Shown piece by piece: positions 37,353 to 44,943 of a stretch of 64,000 bases of DNA (positions within the stretch are counted from its first letter, which is position 1; each line of letters starts with the position of its first letter). The notes under the pieces were generated by a model. That model saw nothing but the letters and a program-made list of their open reading frames with translations, made no database searches and was not told the DNA's origin. This stretch comes from JACMLD01 sp047602295 (lineage in GTDB: Bacteria > Bacteroidota > Bacteroidia > Chitinophagales > Chitinophagaceae). The position numbers and the translations under genes were made by a program. Location of the stretch: the NCBI GenBank assembly GCA_047602295.1, contig JASGHP010000001.1, forward strand, positions 806,001 through 870,000. Reading direction: 5' to 3'.

Positions 37353-39004
37353 TAAAAGATAACGCTAACTCCGTATTGTATGATGTGTGCGTAATAGGCA
37401 GTGGCCCTGTTGGTATTGTTGTTGCGCTTGAGTATGCCCGGTTGAATGCAGACAAAAAAGTTGCATTGATTGAGTATGGCTCACGCAACCAGCCTGCTAC
37501 CAACAAACTGGATGATGCAATAGAAATAAAAAACCTGGTAAACCATCACCCTCCTTATGAATGTACTAATAAAGGACTAGGAGGCTCTTCTGCTACCTGG
37601 GGTGGCAGGTGTGTAATGTATGATGATGTGGATTTTATTGACAGATCTATTGTGAATGATGGATGTACCTGGCAGCCTTCTATTTTTACGGATGCAAAAA
37701 AGTATTTGCCTATTGCTGTAAAATATTTTGAATGCGGTGATCCTGCCTTTGATTTAAAAGAGATAGAAGAATTTAAAAATACGCGGATTGCCGAGAATTT
37801 TAAGCCGGGTCATATCACCGACACTGTTGTTGAGCGTTGGAGCATGCCAACACGTTTTGGCAGCAGGTATGCTGAAGAAATAGCACAACAAGCAAATCTA
37901 ACATTAATAGAAAATACCGCAGCCGTATCTTTTTCGGCACCAGGTGAAGATGGAACTGTAGCTGACCTAACCATTATAAACAATGGCACCGGGGAAGTTG
38001 CAATTGTAAGGGCAAAGAATTTTGTTATTGCTGCGGGCACACAAGAAACAACAAGATTGCTTTTGCGCAATCCTCAGATGTTTAATAAAATAGGCGGAGC
38101 GCCAAAAAGCCTTGGCAAATATTACCAGGGACATGTATCTGGTAAGATTGCCTCTATAAAATTTACAGGAGATCCTAAAAAAACAGACTATGGTTTTCTA
38201 AGAGATAAAGAGGGCATTTATTTACGCAGGCGTTTCCAGTTTTCTGCAGATTTTTTAAAAGAAAAAAATCTGTTGAATACAGCTATCTGGTTAGACAACC
38301 CATTGTATTTTGATCCAAAACACAAGAGTGGCGCAATGTCTTTTATGTACCTGGCCATGATAACGCCCATACTTGGCAAGAAGCTGGCGCCGCCTGCAAT
38401 TGCGCATTCTGTTACAAAAGGCAAAGTAACAAAAGTGCACAAGCACCTGTGGAATATTGTAAGAGGATTGCCAGGTTCATTAATTACGCCGTTTTCTATT
38501 TTTTATAAACGCTACCTGCTTAAAAGAAAATTGCCTGGTGTTTTTCTATATAGCCCTACCAATACTTATGCATTGCATTTTCATGCTGAGCAGGTGCCGG
38601 AAGAGAGCAATAGAATGGAACTGGCTGCAGACGGAGAAACGCTGTTAATTCATTATGAACTGATGGATGCTGATGTAAACTCTGTAATACAATTGCACGA
38701 TGAACTGGACAAGTGGTTGAGGGAAACCGGTGCAGGGGAACTGCAATACTGGTATGGTAAAGAAGAATTGCCTGCTGCTATACGTAGTATTTCAAAAGAC
38801 GGCATTCATCAGTCTGGCACCACAAGAATAGCGGCTTCAGCAAAAGATGGCGTGGTAGATGAACAGTTAAAAATTTTTGGAACCAGCAATGTATACATAG
38901 CCAGTTGCTCTAATTTTCCAACATCCGGGCAGGCAAACCCTACTTTTATGGCAGGTGTTTTTTCCGTTAGGCTGGCGCATCATTTGTCTGCAAAAGACAA
39001 ATAA
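37349..39004 (+). CDS. GMC-family FAD-dependent oxidoreductase
   Basis: This 551-residue enzyme has the FAD-binding dinucleotide fold at the N-terminus (VCVIGSGPVGIVVALEYAR), the GMC motif GLGGSSATWGGRCVMYD, and the C-terminal HQSGTTRIA and SGQANPTFMAGVFSVRLA signatures with catalytic-type His and Asn. GMC enzymes oxidise alcohols, including sugars such as glucose and pyranoses. Inside an EPS operon the substrate could be a sugar or sugar alcohol precursor, or a hydroxyl on the glycan; this is inference. No signal peptide or TM segment is present, so it acts in the cytoplasm. A 111-bp gap follows before the next gene. Confidence 0.88.
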   Translation: MIKDNANSVLYDVCVIGSGPVGIVVALEYARLNADKKVALIEYGSRNQPATNKLDDAIEIKNLVNHHPPYECTNKGLGGSSATWGGRCVMYDDVDFIDRSIVNDGCTWQPSIFTDAKKYLPIAVKYFECGDPAFDLKEIEEFKNTRIAENFKPGHITDTVVERWSMPTRFGSRYAEEIAQQANLTLIENTAAVSFSAPGEDGTVADLTIINNGTGEVAIVRAKNFVIAAGTQETTRLLLRNPQMFNKIGGAPKSLGKYYQGHVSGKIASIKFTGDPKKTDYGFLRDKEGIYLRRRFQFSADFLKEKNLLNTAIWLDNPLYFDPKHKSGAMSFMYLAMITPILGKKLAPPAIAHSVTKGKVTKVHKHLWNIVRGLPGSLITPFSIFYKRYLLKRKLPGVFLYSPTNTYALHFHAEQVPEESNRMELAADGETLLIHYELMDADVNSVIQLHDELDKWLRETGAGELQYWYGKEELPAAIRSISKDGIHQSGTTRIAASAKDGVVDEQLKIFGTSNVYIASCSNFPTSGQANPTFMAGVFSVRLAHHLSAKDK

Positions 39005-39115
39005 TTAGCATTGCTGTTTTTTAATAAGATTCATTATTTGTGCCCTTGTTAAACACATATTGTTGTTTGCCGCTGCATCTGTAGAGATGTAATTTTTTAA
39101 GCACAATATATTTGT

Positions 39116-40255
39116 ATGATTTTTCCTTTAAAAAAGATTGCAAAAAAACTTTCCAGCGATATAACAGAAGTGCCTGAAGTATTTACAGGTACAGAGTTTG
39201 CTTCTTTAAATGGGTTAAGGGCTATTTGTGTTACGTTGGTATTGGTATTTCATATTGTACTTTCCTATAAGCTGGATTTTGATTTTTACCCCCTGGCAGG
39301 AATTGGCGTACAGTTTTTCTTTGTATTAAGTGGTTTTCTCATTACCACTTTGTTGCTGAAGGAAAAAGTATACACAGGAAAGGTATCGCTAAAGAATTTT
39401 TATATAAGGCGATGTTTGCGCATTTTGCCAGTAGCTTATTTGTATTTATTGGTTGTTGCGGCTTTAAAAATTGTTTTTCACCTTCAATTAGAATGGACAC
39501 CTATCATAGCCAGTTTTCTATTTGTTAGAAATTTTTTTCAGGCTTATGGAGGGCTTAATCATTTAACAGGACATTACTGGTCGCTGGCAGTAGAAGAACA
39601 GTTCTATTTGTTTTTTCCGCTTATTATAAAAAAGAACATCAACTTGTATACCTACTTTCTTTTATTTATTATCGCATTCTCCCTGGTAATTGATTTGCCA
39701 GGCATGCACAGCATTTGGTTAGAAAATAAATTTCTGTTGTTAGTAAGCCAGTTTTTTTCTCAATTTTTAGGGATAGCCATCGGCTCACTCTTTTCTGTAC
39801 TGCTTTTTAAGAAGATAATTTTTGTGGCTGGTAGCTTTTTATATAAGCCTTTGCTGAGTTTACTATTGATGGCGATGGCTGTAGGGGCAACTTTTTTTCA
39901 TACCTATCTTACCAATCTGCTGATTATTGTGGAGAGTGTTGCGTTTGCGTTAATCATTCTCATTAACATTAAAAAGCCGGCCAGGCCTAATTTTGTTTTT
40001 ACTTTTTTAAACTGGAAACCAATACAGTTTATTGGTATTCTCTCATTTAGTTTATACATCTGGCAACAGCCTTTTACATTGGGCCAGAAGTACATCGCTG
40101 AAATGAGTTTTTTTAAACAGTTTCATAGCCTTGCATTGAAAGATGTACTGCTTATGATAGCATCACTTTCAGTTTTATTTGTTATTGCCTGTACGTCTTA
40201 TAATTTTTACGAGAAAAGATTTTTAAAAGCCCGAAACAAATTCAAAGAAGTTTAG
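39116..40255 (+). CDS. Membrane acyltransferase-3 family protein
   Basis: This 379-residue multi-spanning protein has SLNGLRAICVTLVLVFHIVL with the catalytic-type histidine, GVQFFFVLSGFLITTLLL, the loop RRCLRILPVAYLYLLV and SLAVEEQFYLFFPLI. The C-terminal SFSLYIWQQP helix is conserved. An N-terminal cytoplasmic stretch of about 30 residues precedes the first helix. It belongs to the same subgroup as the enzyme at 23623. The usual assignment is transfer of an acyl group to an exported glycan. Confidence 0.88.
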   Translation: MIFPLKKIAKKLSSDITEVPEVFTGTEFASLNGLRAICVTLVLVFHIVLSYKLDFDFYPLAGIGVQFFFVLSGFLITTLLLKEKVYTGKVSLKNFYIRRCLRILPVAYLYLLVVAALKIVFHLQLEWTPIIASFLFVRNFFQAYGGLNHLTGHYWSLAVEEQFYLFFPLIIKKNINLYTYFLLFIIAFSLVIDLPGMHSIWLENKFLLLVSQFFSQFLGIAIGSLFSVLLFKKIIFVAGSFLYKPLLSLLLMAMAVGATFFHTYLTNLLIIVESVAFALIILINIKKPARPNFVFTFLNWKPIQFIGILSFSLYIWQQPFTLGQKYIAEMSFFKQFHSLALKDVLLMIASLSVLFVIACTSYNFYEKRFLKARNKFKEV

Positions 40256-40279
40256 TATTCACTCAACTAAGTTTATTAT

Positions 40280-41107
40280 ATGCCCCTTGATTTAACAATA
40301 GCCATACCCGTAAAAAACGAGGAGAAAAACCTGGCAGGCTGCCTGGATGCTATCGGCAATGATTTTGCCAGCAAAGTTGTGTTGATTGATTCTGGCAGTA
40401 CGGATGGTACGCATGCAATAGCAAACCGCTATGGCGTGGAAGTAATCAATTTTGAATGGAATGGCGAGTTTCCCAAGAAAAGAAACTGGTATTTGCGCAA
40501 TCATACTCCTGCAACTGCATGGATACTTTTTTTGGATGCAGATGAATATATAACGCCTGCATTTAAGAAAGAGGTGCAAAAAGAATTGGCCAATACAGAC
40601 AAAGTGGGTTATTGGCTTAACTATACTATTTATTTTATGAACCGTAAATTAAAGGGCGGGTATCCCCTGAATAAGCTGGCTCTTTTTCGTATAGGTGCCG
40701 GCGAGTATGAAAGAATAGACGAAAAACAATGGAGCAGGTTGGATATGGAAATACACGAGCACCCAATACTAACAGGTAAAACAGGCCACATAAAAAGCAA
40801 AATAGATCATCGCGACTTTCGTGGCATTGCCCATTATATCAGCAAACACAATGATTATTCCAGTTGGGAGGCGGGAAGGTTTATTAAAACTTATAACAGC
40901 GCAGACAGATCTGAGTGGACCTGGAAGCAGAAATTGAAATATGGATTAATGAACACGCCATTTATTGGCCCGGTCTATTTTTTCAGCAGTTACTTTTTGT
41001 TGGGTGGTTTCAGAGACGGTGCCAGAGGCTTTGCGTTCGCCATTATGAAAATGGCTTATTTCACAGAGACCTATTGCAAGATTAAAGAACAGCGGGACGC
41101 TGGCTAG
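40280..41107 (+). CDS. Family 2 glycosyltransferase (WaaE/KdtX-like)
   Basis: This 275-residue GT-A enzyme starts LTIAIPVKNEEKNLAGCLDA, has VVLIDSGSTDGTHAIA and the D-x-D at residues 86-88 (FLDADEY). The W-rich C-terminal half (RRxW-like KQKLKYGLM) with a hydrophobic amphipathic end resembles lipopolysaccharide core beta-1,4-glucosyltransferases of the WaaE type. It inverts the donor anomer and is expected to act on the lipid-linked intermediate. It is the last gene of the EPS operon, and a terminator-like hairpin follows 23 bp later. Confidence 0.85.
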   Translation: MPLDLTIAIPVKNEEKNLAGCLDAIGNDFASKVVLIDSGSTDGTHAIANRYGVEVINFEWNGEFPKKRNWYLRNHTPATAWILFLDADEYITPAFKKEVQKELANTDKVGYWLNYTIYFMNRKLKGGYPLNKLALFRIGAGEYERIDEKQWSRLDMEIHEHPILTGKTGHIKSKIDHRDFRGIAHYISKHNDYSSWEAGRFIKTYNSADRSEWTWKQKLKYGLMNTPFIGPVYFFSSYFLLGGFRDGARGFAFAIMKMAYFTETYCKIKEQRDAG

Positions 41108-41681
41108 CAAAAAAGCTTTGCCACCAGGAAATGCGCTCATATGGTACTGGCGCATAAATTTTAATTTTTTTTCGGTCATGCGTGCCCGTTGAAATTTTAG
41201 CTTAGCGATCATGATTAGCACTGGTAAAATGCACTCAGTTGCCTGTGAAATTGATTAGAGATAGTCTGGAATGCCACGATTTTTGGTGTTTTGGGGATCA
41301 TGATTGTCTTAAAAAATAATTTTGATATAATTTTTTTTCTACATATATTTGGTATAATCACGTACGGATGAGAACTATGCTCCCCCTGTCTGTCACAAAA
41401 GACATTTGACGTCGGAAATTCCCATTGCTTCCGAAAAGTTTTTGACCCTAATCCAATATAATCCTGATTAGCCTGCGCTTTCTTGCTGTATGTTGTACCT
41501 GGCACATTTGCCCCGGTATATAATTTGTTTCCCGCATTATCTCTTTTGCCTACTTAACTACGATGCTTGTTTTATGCTGCTGGTGCATTTATGCCCAACA
41601 CTTAAAATGTGCATCTACTATATCCGTATTGTTTGAAAACGAAAGATTGGTTTTGAATATTTATTCTTAAAAAATCGAAGT
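41108..41681. other. Intergenic region between EPS operon and the second UpxY-like gene
   Basis: This gap of 574 bp begins with a terminator-like hairpin (41131-41172). It contains two copies of GATCATGATT at 41207-41216 and 41295-41304. The only open frames, on the minus strand, have no recognisable homologue. The rest is AT-rich and could be the promoter and leader of the UpxY-like gene. Confidence 0.4.
41131..41172 (+). terminator. Terminator-like hairpin after the EPS operon
   Basis: A 6-bp stem, ATGCGC (41131-41136) with GCGCAT (41150-41155), surrounds a 13-nt loop and is followed by AAATTTTAATTTTTTTT. The stem is short but the T-rich tail and the position 23 bp after the last EPS gene support a termination role. 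Confidence 0.45.
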
Positions 41682-42248
41682 ATGAACTTATCCAAAGAAT
41701 GGTATGCCCTTTACACAAAACGTGGAAGTGAAAAAAAAGTAACAGCAAGGCTCGAAAGAAGAGGCATTGCTTATTACTGCCCATTAAACCTTGTTGCATC
41801 AGAAAATGGAAAATTGCAATACGCCCCATTGTTTCCATCGTTGGTTTTTGTACATGTTACAGCAAATGAAAGAAGCACACTAACAAGCATTGCGGATGTA
41901 ATAAATATTGTTTACCGTCTGCAGCATTTTGCTGTATTCAGCGATGAGGAAATAGAGAGCATCCGCCTTTTTCTGAAAAAGCACGAAACTGTGCAGGTAG
42001 AAAAAATCTCTTTTCAGCACTTACAGGCAGTTAACAGCATTACAAGCACCATGCATGTTTGTGATGACAAAGAAAGCCTTCTTACAGGTAATGATGTACT
42101 TGACCTGCCTGCACTGGGTTACAGGTTAATGGCGTCTTACAAATCTTACAGCACTGTAAAACTGATAAGAAAAACACCAACAGGTATTTATAAAACAGCC
42201 AATAACCTGGCTTGGGTATTTGGCTTAAAGGCAAACAGCAGGCTCTAA
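41682..42248 (+). CDS. NusG/RfaH family antiterminator, UpxY-like
   Basis: This 188-residue protein begins EWYALYTKRGSEKKVTARLERRGIAYYCPLN, the NGN-domain signature, and ends with a small beta-rich region that could be the KOW domain. It is a paralogue of the protein encoded at 3474-4037 (same length, same N-terminal motif, similar segment VINIVYRLQHFAVF against VTNILYWQQAPAVF). It is unusual in that it follows the EPS operon instead of leading it. The 188 bp to pyrH and a promoter there suggest pyrH is separate. It may act in trans on the EPS leader before 17479, on the leftward locus, or on neither. Confidence 0.8.
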   Translation: MNLSKEWYALYTKRGSEKKVTARLERRGIAYYCPLNLVASENGKLQYAPLFPSLVFVHVTANERSTLTSIADVINIVYRLQHFAVFSDEEIESIRLFLKKHETVQVEKISFQHLQAVNSITSTMHVCDDKESLLTGNDVLDLPALGYRLMASYKSYSTVKLIRKTPTGIYKTANNLAWVFGLKANSRL

Positions 42249-42386
42249 TCTTTATATACTGTTACTTTTACCAACTGCGTAATTTTTTTCCGGTACCATC
42301 AGATTTTTCCAGCGGCGGAATGATTTGGTGGTTTTTTTATGCCTGTTCTTAATGACTGATGTGAAAAATAATCGGGTCTTATAGCA

Positions 42387-42418
42387 TTGCATGTCGAAAA
42401 ATTAAATGCTTATATTCG
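42387..42418 (+). promoter_or_regulatory. Probable pyrH promoter
   Basis: A TTG (42387-42389) and a TATATTCG box (42411-42418) are separated by 21 bp, close to the Bacteroidota consensus TTG-N19-TAnnTTTG. The box also forms one arm of a perfect inverted repeat ATATTCG-CAC-CGAATAT. The arrangement places transcription start just before the pyrH ATG at 42436 and argues against the in-frame ATG at 42406, which would lie inside the promoter. Confidence 0.55.
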
Positions 42419-42435
42419 CACCGAATATTTTTACT

Positions 42436-43156
42436 ATGGCATTAAAGTATAAAAGAGTATTATTAAAGCTTTCAGGTGAGGCATTGATGGGTAAAAGCGA
42501 CGAAGGTTATGAACCATTAAGTCCGGCAATTCTTGCACAATATGCCAAAGAGGTAAAAACGATTGTAGATGCGGGCGCAGAGCTGGCTATAGTAATTGGT
42601 GGTGGTAATATTTATCGCGGCATGAACGAGGCTGAGACCGGTATAGAAAGGGCACATGGCGATTATATGGGCATGCTGGCCACAGTAATAAACGGTATGG
42701 CATTGCAGGCTGCATTGGAAAAAGCAGGAGTATATACCAGGCTGCAAAGTGCCATTAAGATGGAACAAATTGCCGAGCCTTACATACGCAGGCGTGCTAT
42801 GCGCCATGTAGAAAAAGGTAGGGTAGTGATTTTTGGAGCAGGTGACCGGCAATCCTTATTTTACTACAGATACTGCCGGTTCATTGCGTGCTATAGAAAT
42901 AAAAGCAGAAGTTATATTGAAAGGAACACGTGTAGACGGCATTTATACGGCAGACCCGGAAAAAGATCCTAAAGCAATAAAATACGATACCATTTCTTTT
43001 GCAGAGTGCATTTCCAAAAACCTGAAGGTAATGGATATGACGGCCTTTACACTTTGTATGGAAAATCAATTGCCTATTATAGTGTTTGATATGAATAAGC
43101 CAGGCAACTTGCTAAAAGTGGTCCAGGGCGATAATGTAGGAACACTGGTAAAATAA
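42436..43156 (+). CDS. pyrH: UMP kinase (frameshifted)
   Basis: The first frame gives MALKYKRVLLKLSGEALMG, then IVIGGGNIYRGM, up to EKGRVVIFGAG. The other frame continues as TGNPYFTTDTAGSLRAIEI, then ILKGTRVDGIYTADPEKDP, and ends VGTLVK. The joined protein is 239 residues, the normal length for bacterial PyrH, which converts UMP to UDP in pyrimidine synthesis and also feeds UDP-sugar supply. The expected GGT ACC GGC reads GGT G ACC GGC, so one extra G at about 42844 breaks the frame. PyrH is essential in most bacteria, so a sequencing or consensus error is the most likely cause. The unrepaired first frame would end at 42972 with an aberrant tail. Confidence 0.93.
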
Positions 43157-43161
43157 AAAAG

Positions 43162-43193
43162 AATCCCCGGCCAAGAACCGGGGATTTTTTTTT
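43162..43193. terminator. Bidirectional terminator between pyrH and the DUF4870 gene
   Basis: A 9-bp stem, AATCCCCGG (43162-43170) with CCGGGGATT (43178-43186), closes on a 7-nt loop and runs into a T tract on the plus strand. On the minus strand the same stem ends in CTTTTTTATTTT. It lies between the convergent ends of pyrH and the DUF4870 gene and can serve both. Confidence 0.8.
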
Positions 43194-43224
43194 GCAGAAA
43201 GAATATGATTTGACAAGCGCTGCA

Positions 43225-43563
43225 TTAACTGATAAATGTAAAAGTTTTCTGGTAAAACTCACCCACTATTGGCAATGGTTTTTCTTCTCCGTTTACGGCC
43301 GCAATAATTCCTAGAATAATGAATATAATAATGACAATCCAAATGAAAGGAAGGAGAAAGAATACAAATGGGATAATAAAAATTAAAAAGATAATGGCTA
43401 TATAGAGTGCAATACCCGTAACCATAATGCCAAACGACTGGCGTAGATGAAAATGGGCCAATGAACTTCTTTCCGCTGCTGGCGCACCATTGTAGCTTAC
43501 CAGGGCGATGATCCATCCAATTAGAGTAAGATAGCTTACCCAAGCAATTGTTTTTTGATCCAT
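43225..43563 (-). CDS. DUF4870-family small membrane protein
   Basis: This 112-residue protein has the family's features: WVSYLTLIGWIIALVSY helix near the start, FHLRQSFGIMVTGIALYIAI, then two hydrophobic helices rich in Ile and Phe, and the end GEEKPLPIVGEFYQK. Members of this Tic20-like family are small inner-membrane proteins without known enzymatic role. The gene stands alone, convergent with pyrH and divergent from pdxH. Confidence 0.85.
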   Translation of the reverse strand: MDQKTIAWVSYLTLIGWIIALVSYNGAPAAERSSLAHFHLRQSFGIMVTGIALYIAIIFLIFIIPFVFFLLPFIWIVIIIFIILGIIAAVNGEEKPLPIVGEFYQKTFTFIS

Positions 43564-43636
43564 GATGAGGGGTTTTTAAAGTGATGAAGTAATTTTGTTA
43601 AGTTACTTTATCACCAGAAAAAGAAAAAAACAAATT

Positions 43637-44275
43637 ATGAACATAGCCGATATAAGAATAGAGTACAAACAAAAGTCTTTGCAGGAGCGTGATGTTGATA
43701 GCAACCCTTTTAAGCAGTTTGAAAAATGGTGGAATGAAGCAACACACGCTGCCATTGAAGAGGTAAATGCAATGACGCTGGCAACTGCTTCTGCAGATGG
43801 TGTTCCTGCTGCACGCATTGTTTTACTGAAAGGTTTTGATGAACGCGGTTTTGTATTCTTTACCAATTACGAAAGTTATAAAGGTTTGCAGCTATTGGAA
43901 AACCCGCGGGCATGCCTTGTTTTTTTCTGGAAAGAAATGGAAAGGCAGGTGCGCATTACAGGCCTGGTTGAAAAAACAAGTGCTGCAGAAAGCGATGAAT
44001 ATTATAACAGCCGTCCAGCGGGTAGTCGCTTAGGTGCATGGTCTTCGCCACAAAGCAAAGTGATAGAGAACAGGCAATGGCTTGAAAACAATGAAAAAGC
44101 TTTTGCAAAAAAATTTGAAGGAGCTACAGTTACAAGACCTGCGTTTTGGGGAGGTTACCGGGTAAAACCTGTTACAATAGAATTTTGGCAGGGAAGACCC
44201 AGTCGCTTGCATGATCGCATACAATACAGTATGCAGGAGAATAACAATTGGATAATAGAACGTTTAGCACCATAG
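43637..44275 (+). CDS. pdxH: Pyridoxamine 5'-phosphate oxidase
   Basis: This 212-residue flavoenzyme matches PdxH throughout: NPFKQFEKWWNEA near the start, VPAARIVLLKGFDERGFVFF with the FMN-phosphate contacts, FFWKEMERQVRITG, SRPAGSRLGAWSSPQS and the C-terminal WGGYRVKPVTIEFWQG and SRLHDRIQY. It makes pyridoxal 5'-phosphate from the amine or alcohol form. I chose ATG 43637 (MNIADIRIEYK); an upstream in-frame ATG at 43595 would add 14 basic residues that the family lacks. Confidence 0.95.
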   Translation: MNIADIRIEYKQKSLQERDVDSNPFKQFEKWWNEATHAAIEEVNAMTLATASADGVPAARIVLLKGFDERGFVFFTNYESYKGLQLLENPRACLVFFWKEMERQVRITGLVEKTSAAESDEYYNSRPAGSRLGAWSSPQSKVIENRQWLENNEKAFAKKFEGATVTRPAFWGGYRVKPVTIEFWQGRPSRLHDRIQYSMQENNNWIIERLAP

Positions 44276-44286
44276 TTGGTTGCTCA

Positions 44287-44339
44287 GTTGATTAGTTGAT
44301 AGGTAAGCATTTTAAACACTAACAGATCAACTAATCAAC
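44287..44339. repeat. Perfect 14-bp inverted repeat between pdxH and bTHX genes
   Basis: GTTGATTAGTTGAT (44287-44300) is matched exactly by ATCAACTAATCAAC (44326-44339) with a 25-nt spacer. It lies between the convergent ends of pdxH and the bTHX gene. It may act as a bidirectional terminator or mRNA-end stabiliser; it lacks a long T tract. Confidence 0.6.
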
Positions 44340-44354
44340 CGACCAATCAATCAA

Positions 44355-44474
44355 TTACTTGGTTTTTTTAGCAGCCGCTGGTTTTACAGGAGTAGCTGTT
44401 TTTGCAGATCTGCTTTTGCCAAAAGAACCTTTGAATATTTTACCTTTTTTTGTTTTTTTATCACCTCTTCCCAT
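44355..44474 (-). CDS. 30S ribosomal protein bTHX
   Basis: This 39-codon gene starts at the ATG at 44474 and ends with TAA at 44355. The protein is MGRGDKKTKKGKIFKGSFGK followed by a Lys/Ala-rich tail ending KKTK. The first 22 residues match the strongly conserved Bacteroidota version of ribosomal protein THX, a very basic peptide lodged in the 30S head. The C-terminal tail is somewhat longer than in many relatives. The gene is too short for ordinary ORF calling and is convergent with pdxH. Confidence 0.85.
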   Translation of the reverse strand: MGRGDKKTKKGKIFKGSFGKSRSAKTATPVKPAAAKKTK

Positions 44475-44556
44475 AATATCTTTTTTAAACTTTTGATGAA
44501 ATAATTTATTGCAAGCTATTTATTTGATAAGCTGTAAAGATAAGCTGCAAAAAAAT

Positions 44557-44595
44557 AAAAGCCCCGAAACGTATTAGCACAGTAACGGGGCTTTT
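44557..44595 (-). terminator. Terminator of the HU gene
   Basis: A 10-bp stem, AAAAGCCCCG (44557-44566) with CGGGGCTTTT (44586-44595), has a 19-nt loop. On the minus strand it is followed by TTTTATTTTTTTG, about 20 bp after the HU stop codon. Confidence 0.75.
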
Positions 44596-44615
44596 ACGTG
44601 TAGCACAAAGGCTAC

Positions 44616-44885
44616 TTATAATTTTGCAGACAATTCTTTTCCTGCTTTGAATTTTGCCACTTTGCGGGCTTTAATTTTAATAACAGCGCCGGTTTGAGGG
44701 TTACGACCATTGCGGGCAGCTCTTTTGCTTACAGAGAAAGTACCAAAACCTACCAATGTAACTTTACCGCCACCTTTTAAAGTTTTTGTTACTGCTTCAA
44801 TGAAAGAATCAAGCACTGCATTACCCTGTGTTTTTGTAATGCCGGCATCGTCAGAAATTTTTGCAATTAATTCAGCTTTGTTCAT
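44616..44885 (-). CDS. HU family DNA-binding protein
   Basis: This 89-residue protein matches HU over its whole length: MNKAELIAKISDDAGITKTQ, TLKGGGKVTLVGFGTFSVSKR, then RAARNGRNPQTGAVIKI with the DNA-minor-groove arm (NPQTG), and the C-terminal VAKFKAGKELSAKL helix. HU bends and compacts chromosomal DNA as a dimer. It has its own promoter (44915-44943) and terminator and so is monocistronic. Confidence 0.96.
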   Translation of the reverse strand: MNKAELIAKISDDAGITKTQGNAVLDSFIEAVTKTLKGGGKVTLVGFGTFSVSKRAARNGRNPQTGAVIKIKARKVAKFKAGKELSAKL

Positions 44886-44914
44886 AGTGTGATGTTTTAA
44901 AATTTAACGCCCGG

Positions 44915-44943
44915 CAAATTTAGAAGGTTTTGCTTTCCGGCAA
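44915..44943 (-). promoter_or_regulatory. Bacteroidota-type promoter of the HU gene
   Basis: On the minus strand TTG (44943-44941) is followed after 18 bp by TAAATTTG (44922-44915), a clean match to the TTG-N19-TAnnTTTG consensus of the primary sigma factor of Bacteroidota. The start codon is 30 bp further at 44885. Confidence 0.65.

Noticed and set aside
41207..41304. Two GATCATGATT copies in the gap after the EPS operon as binding sites
   Set aside because: Ten-base matches containing a palindromic core occur often by chance in AT-rich intergenic DNA.
42844..42972. Programmed +1 frameshift in pyrH
   Set aside because: There is no slippery codon next to a stop codon at the site, and PyrH is not known to use frameshifting; a single inserted G explains it more simply.
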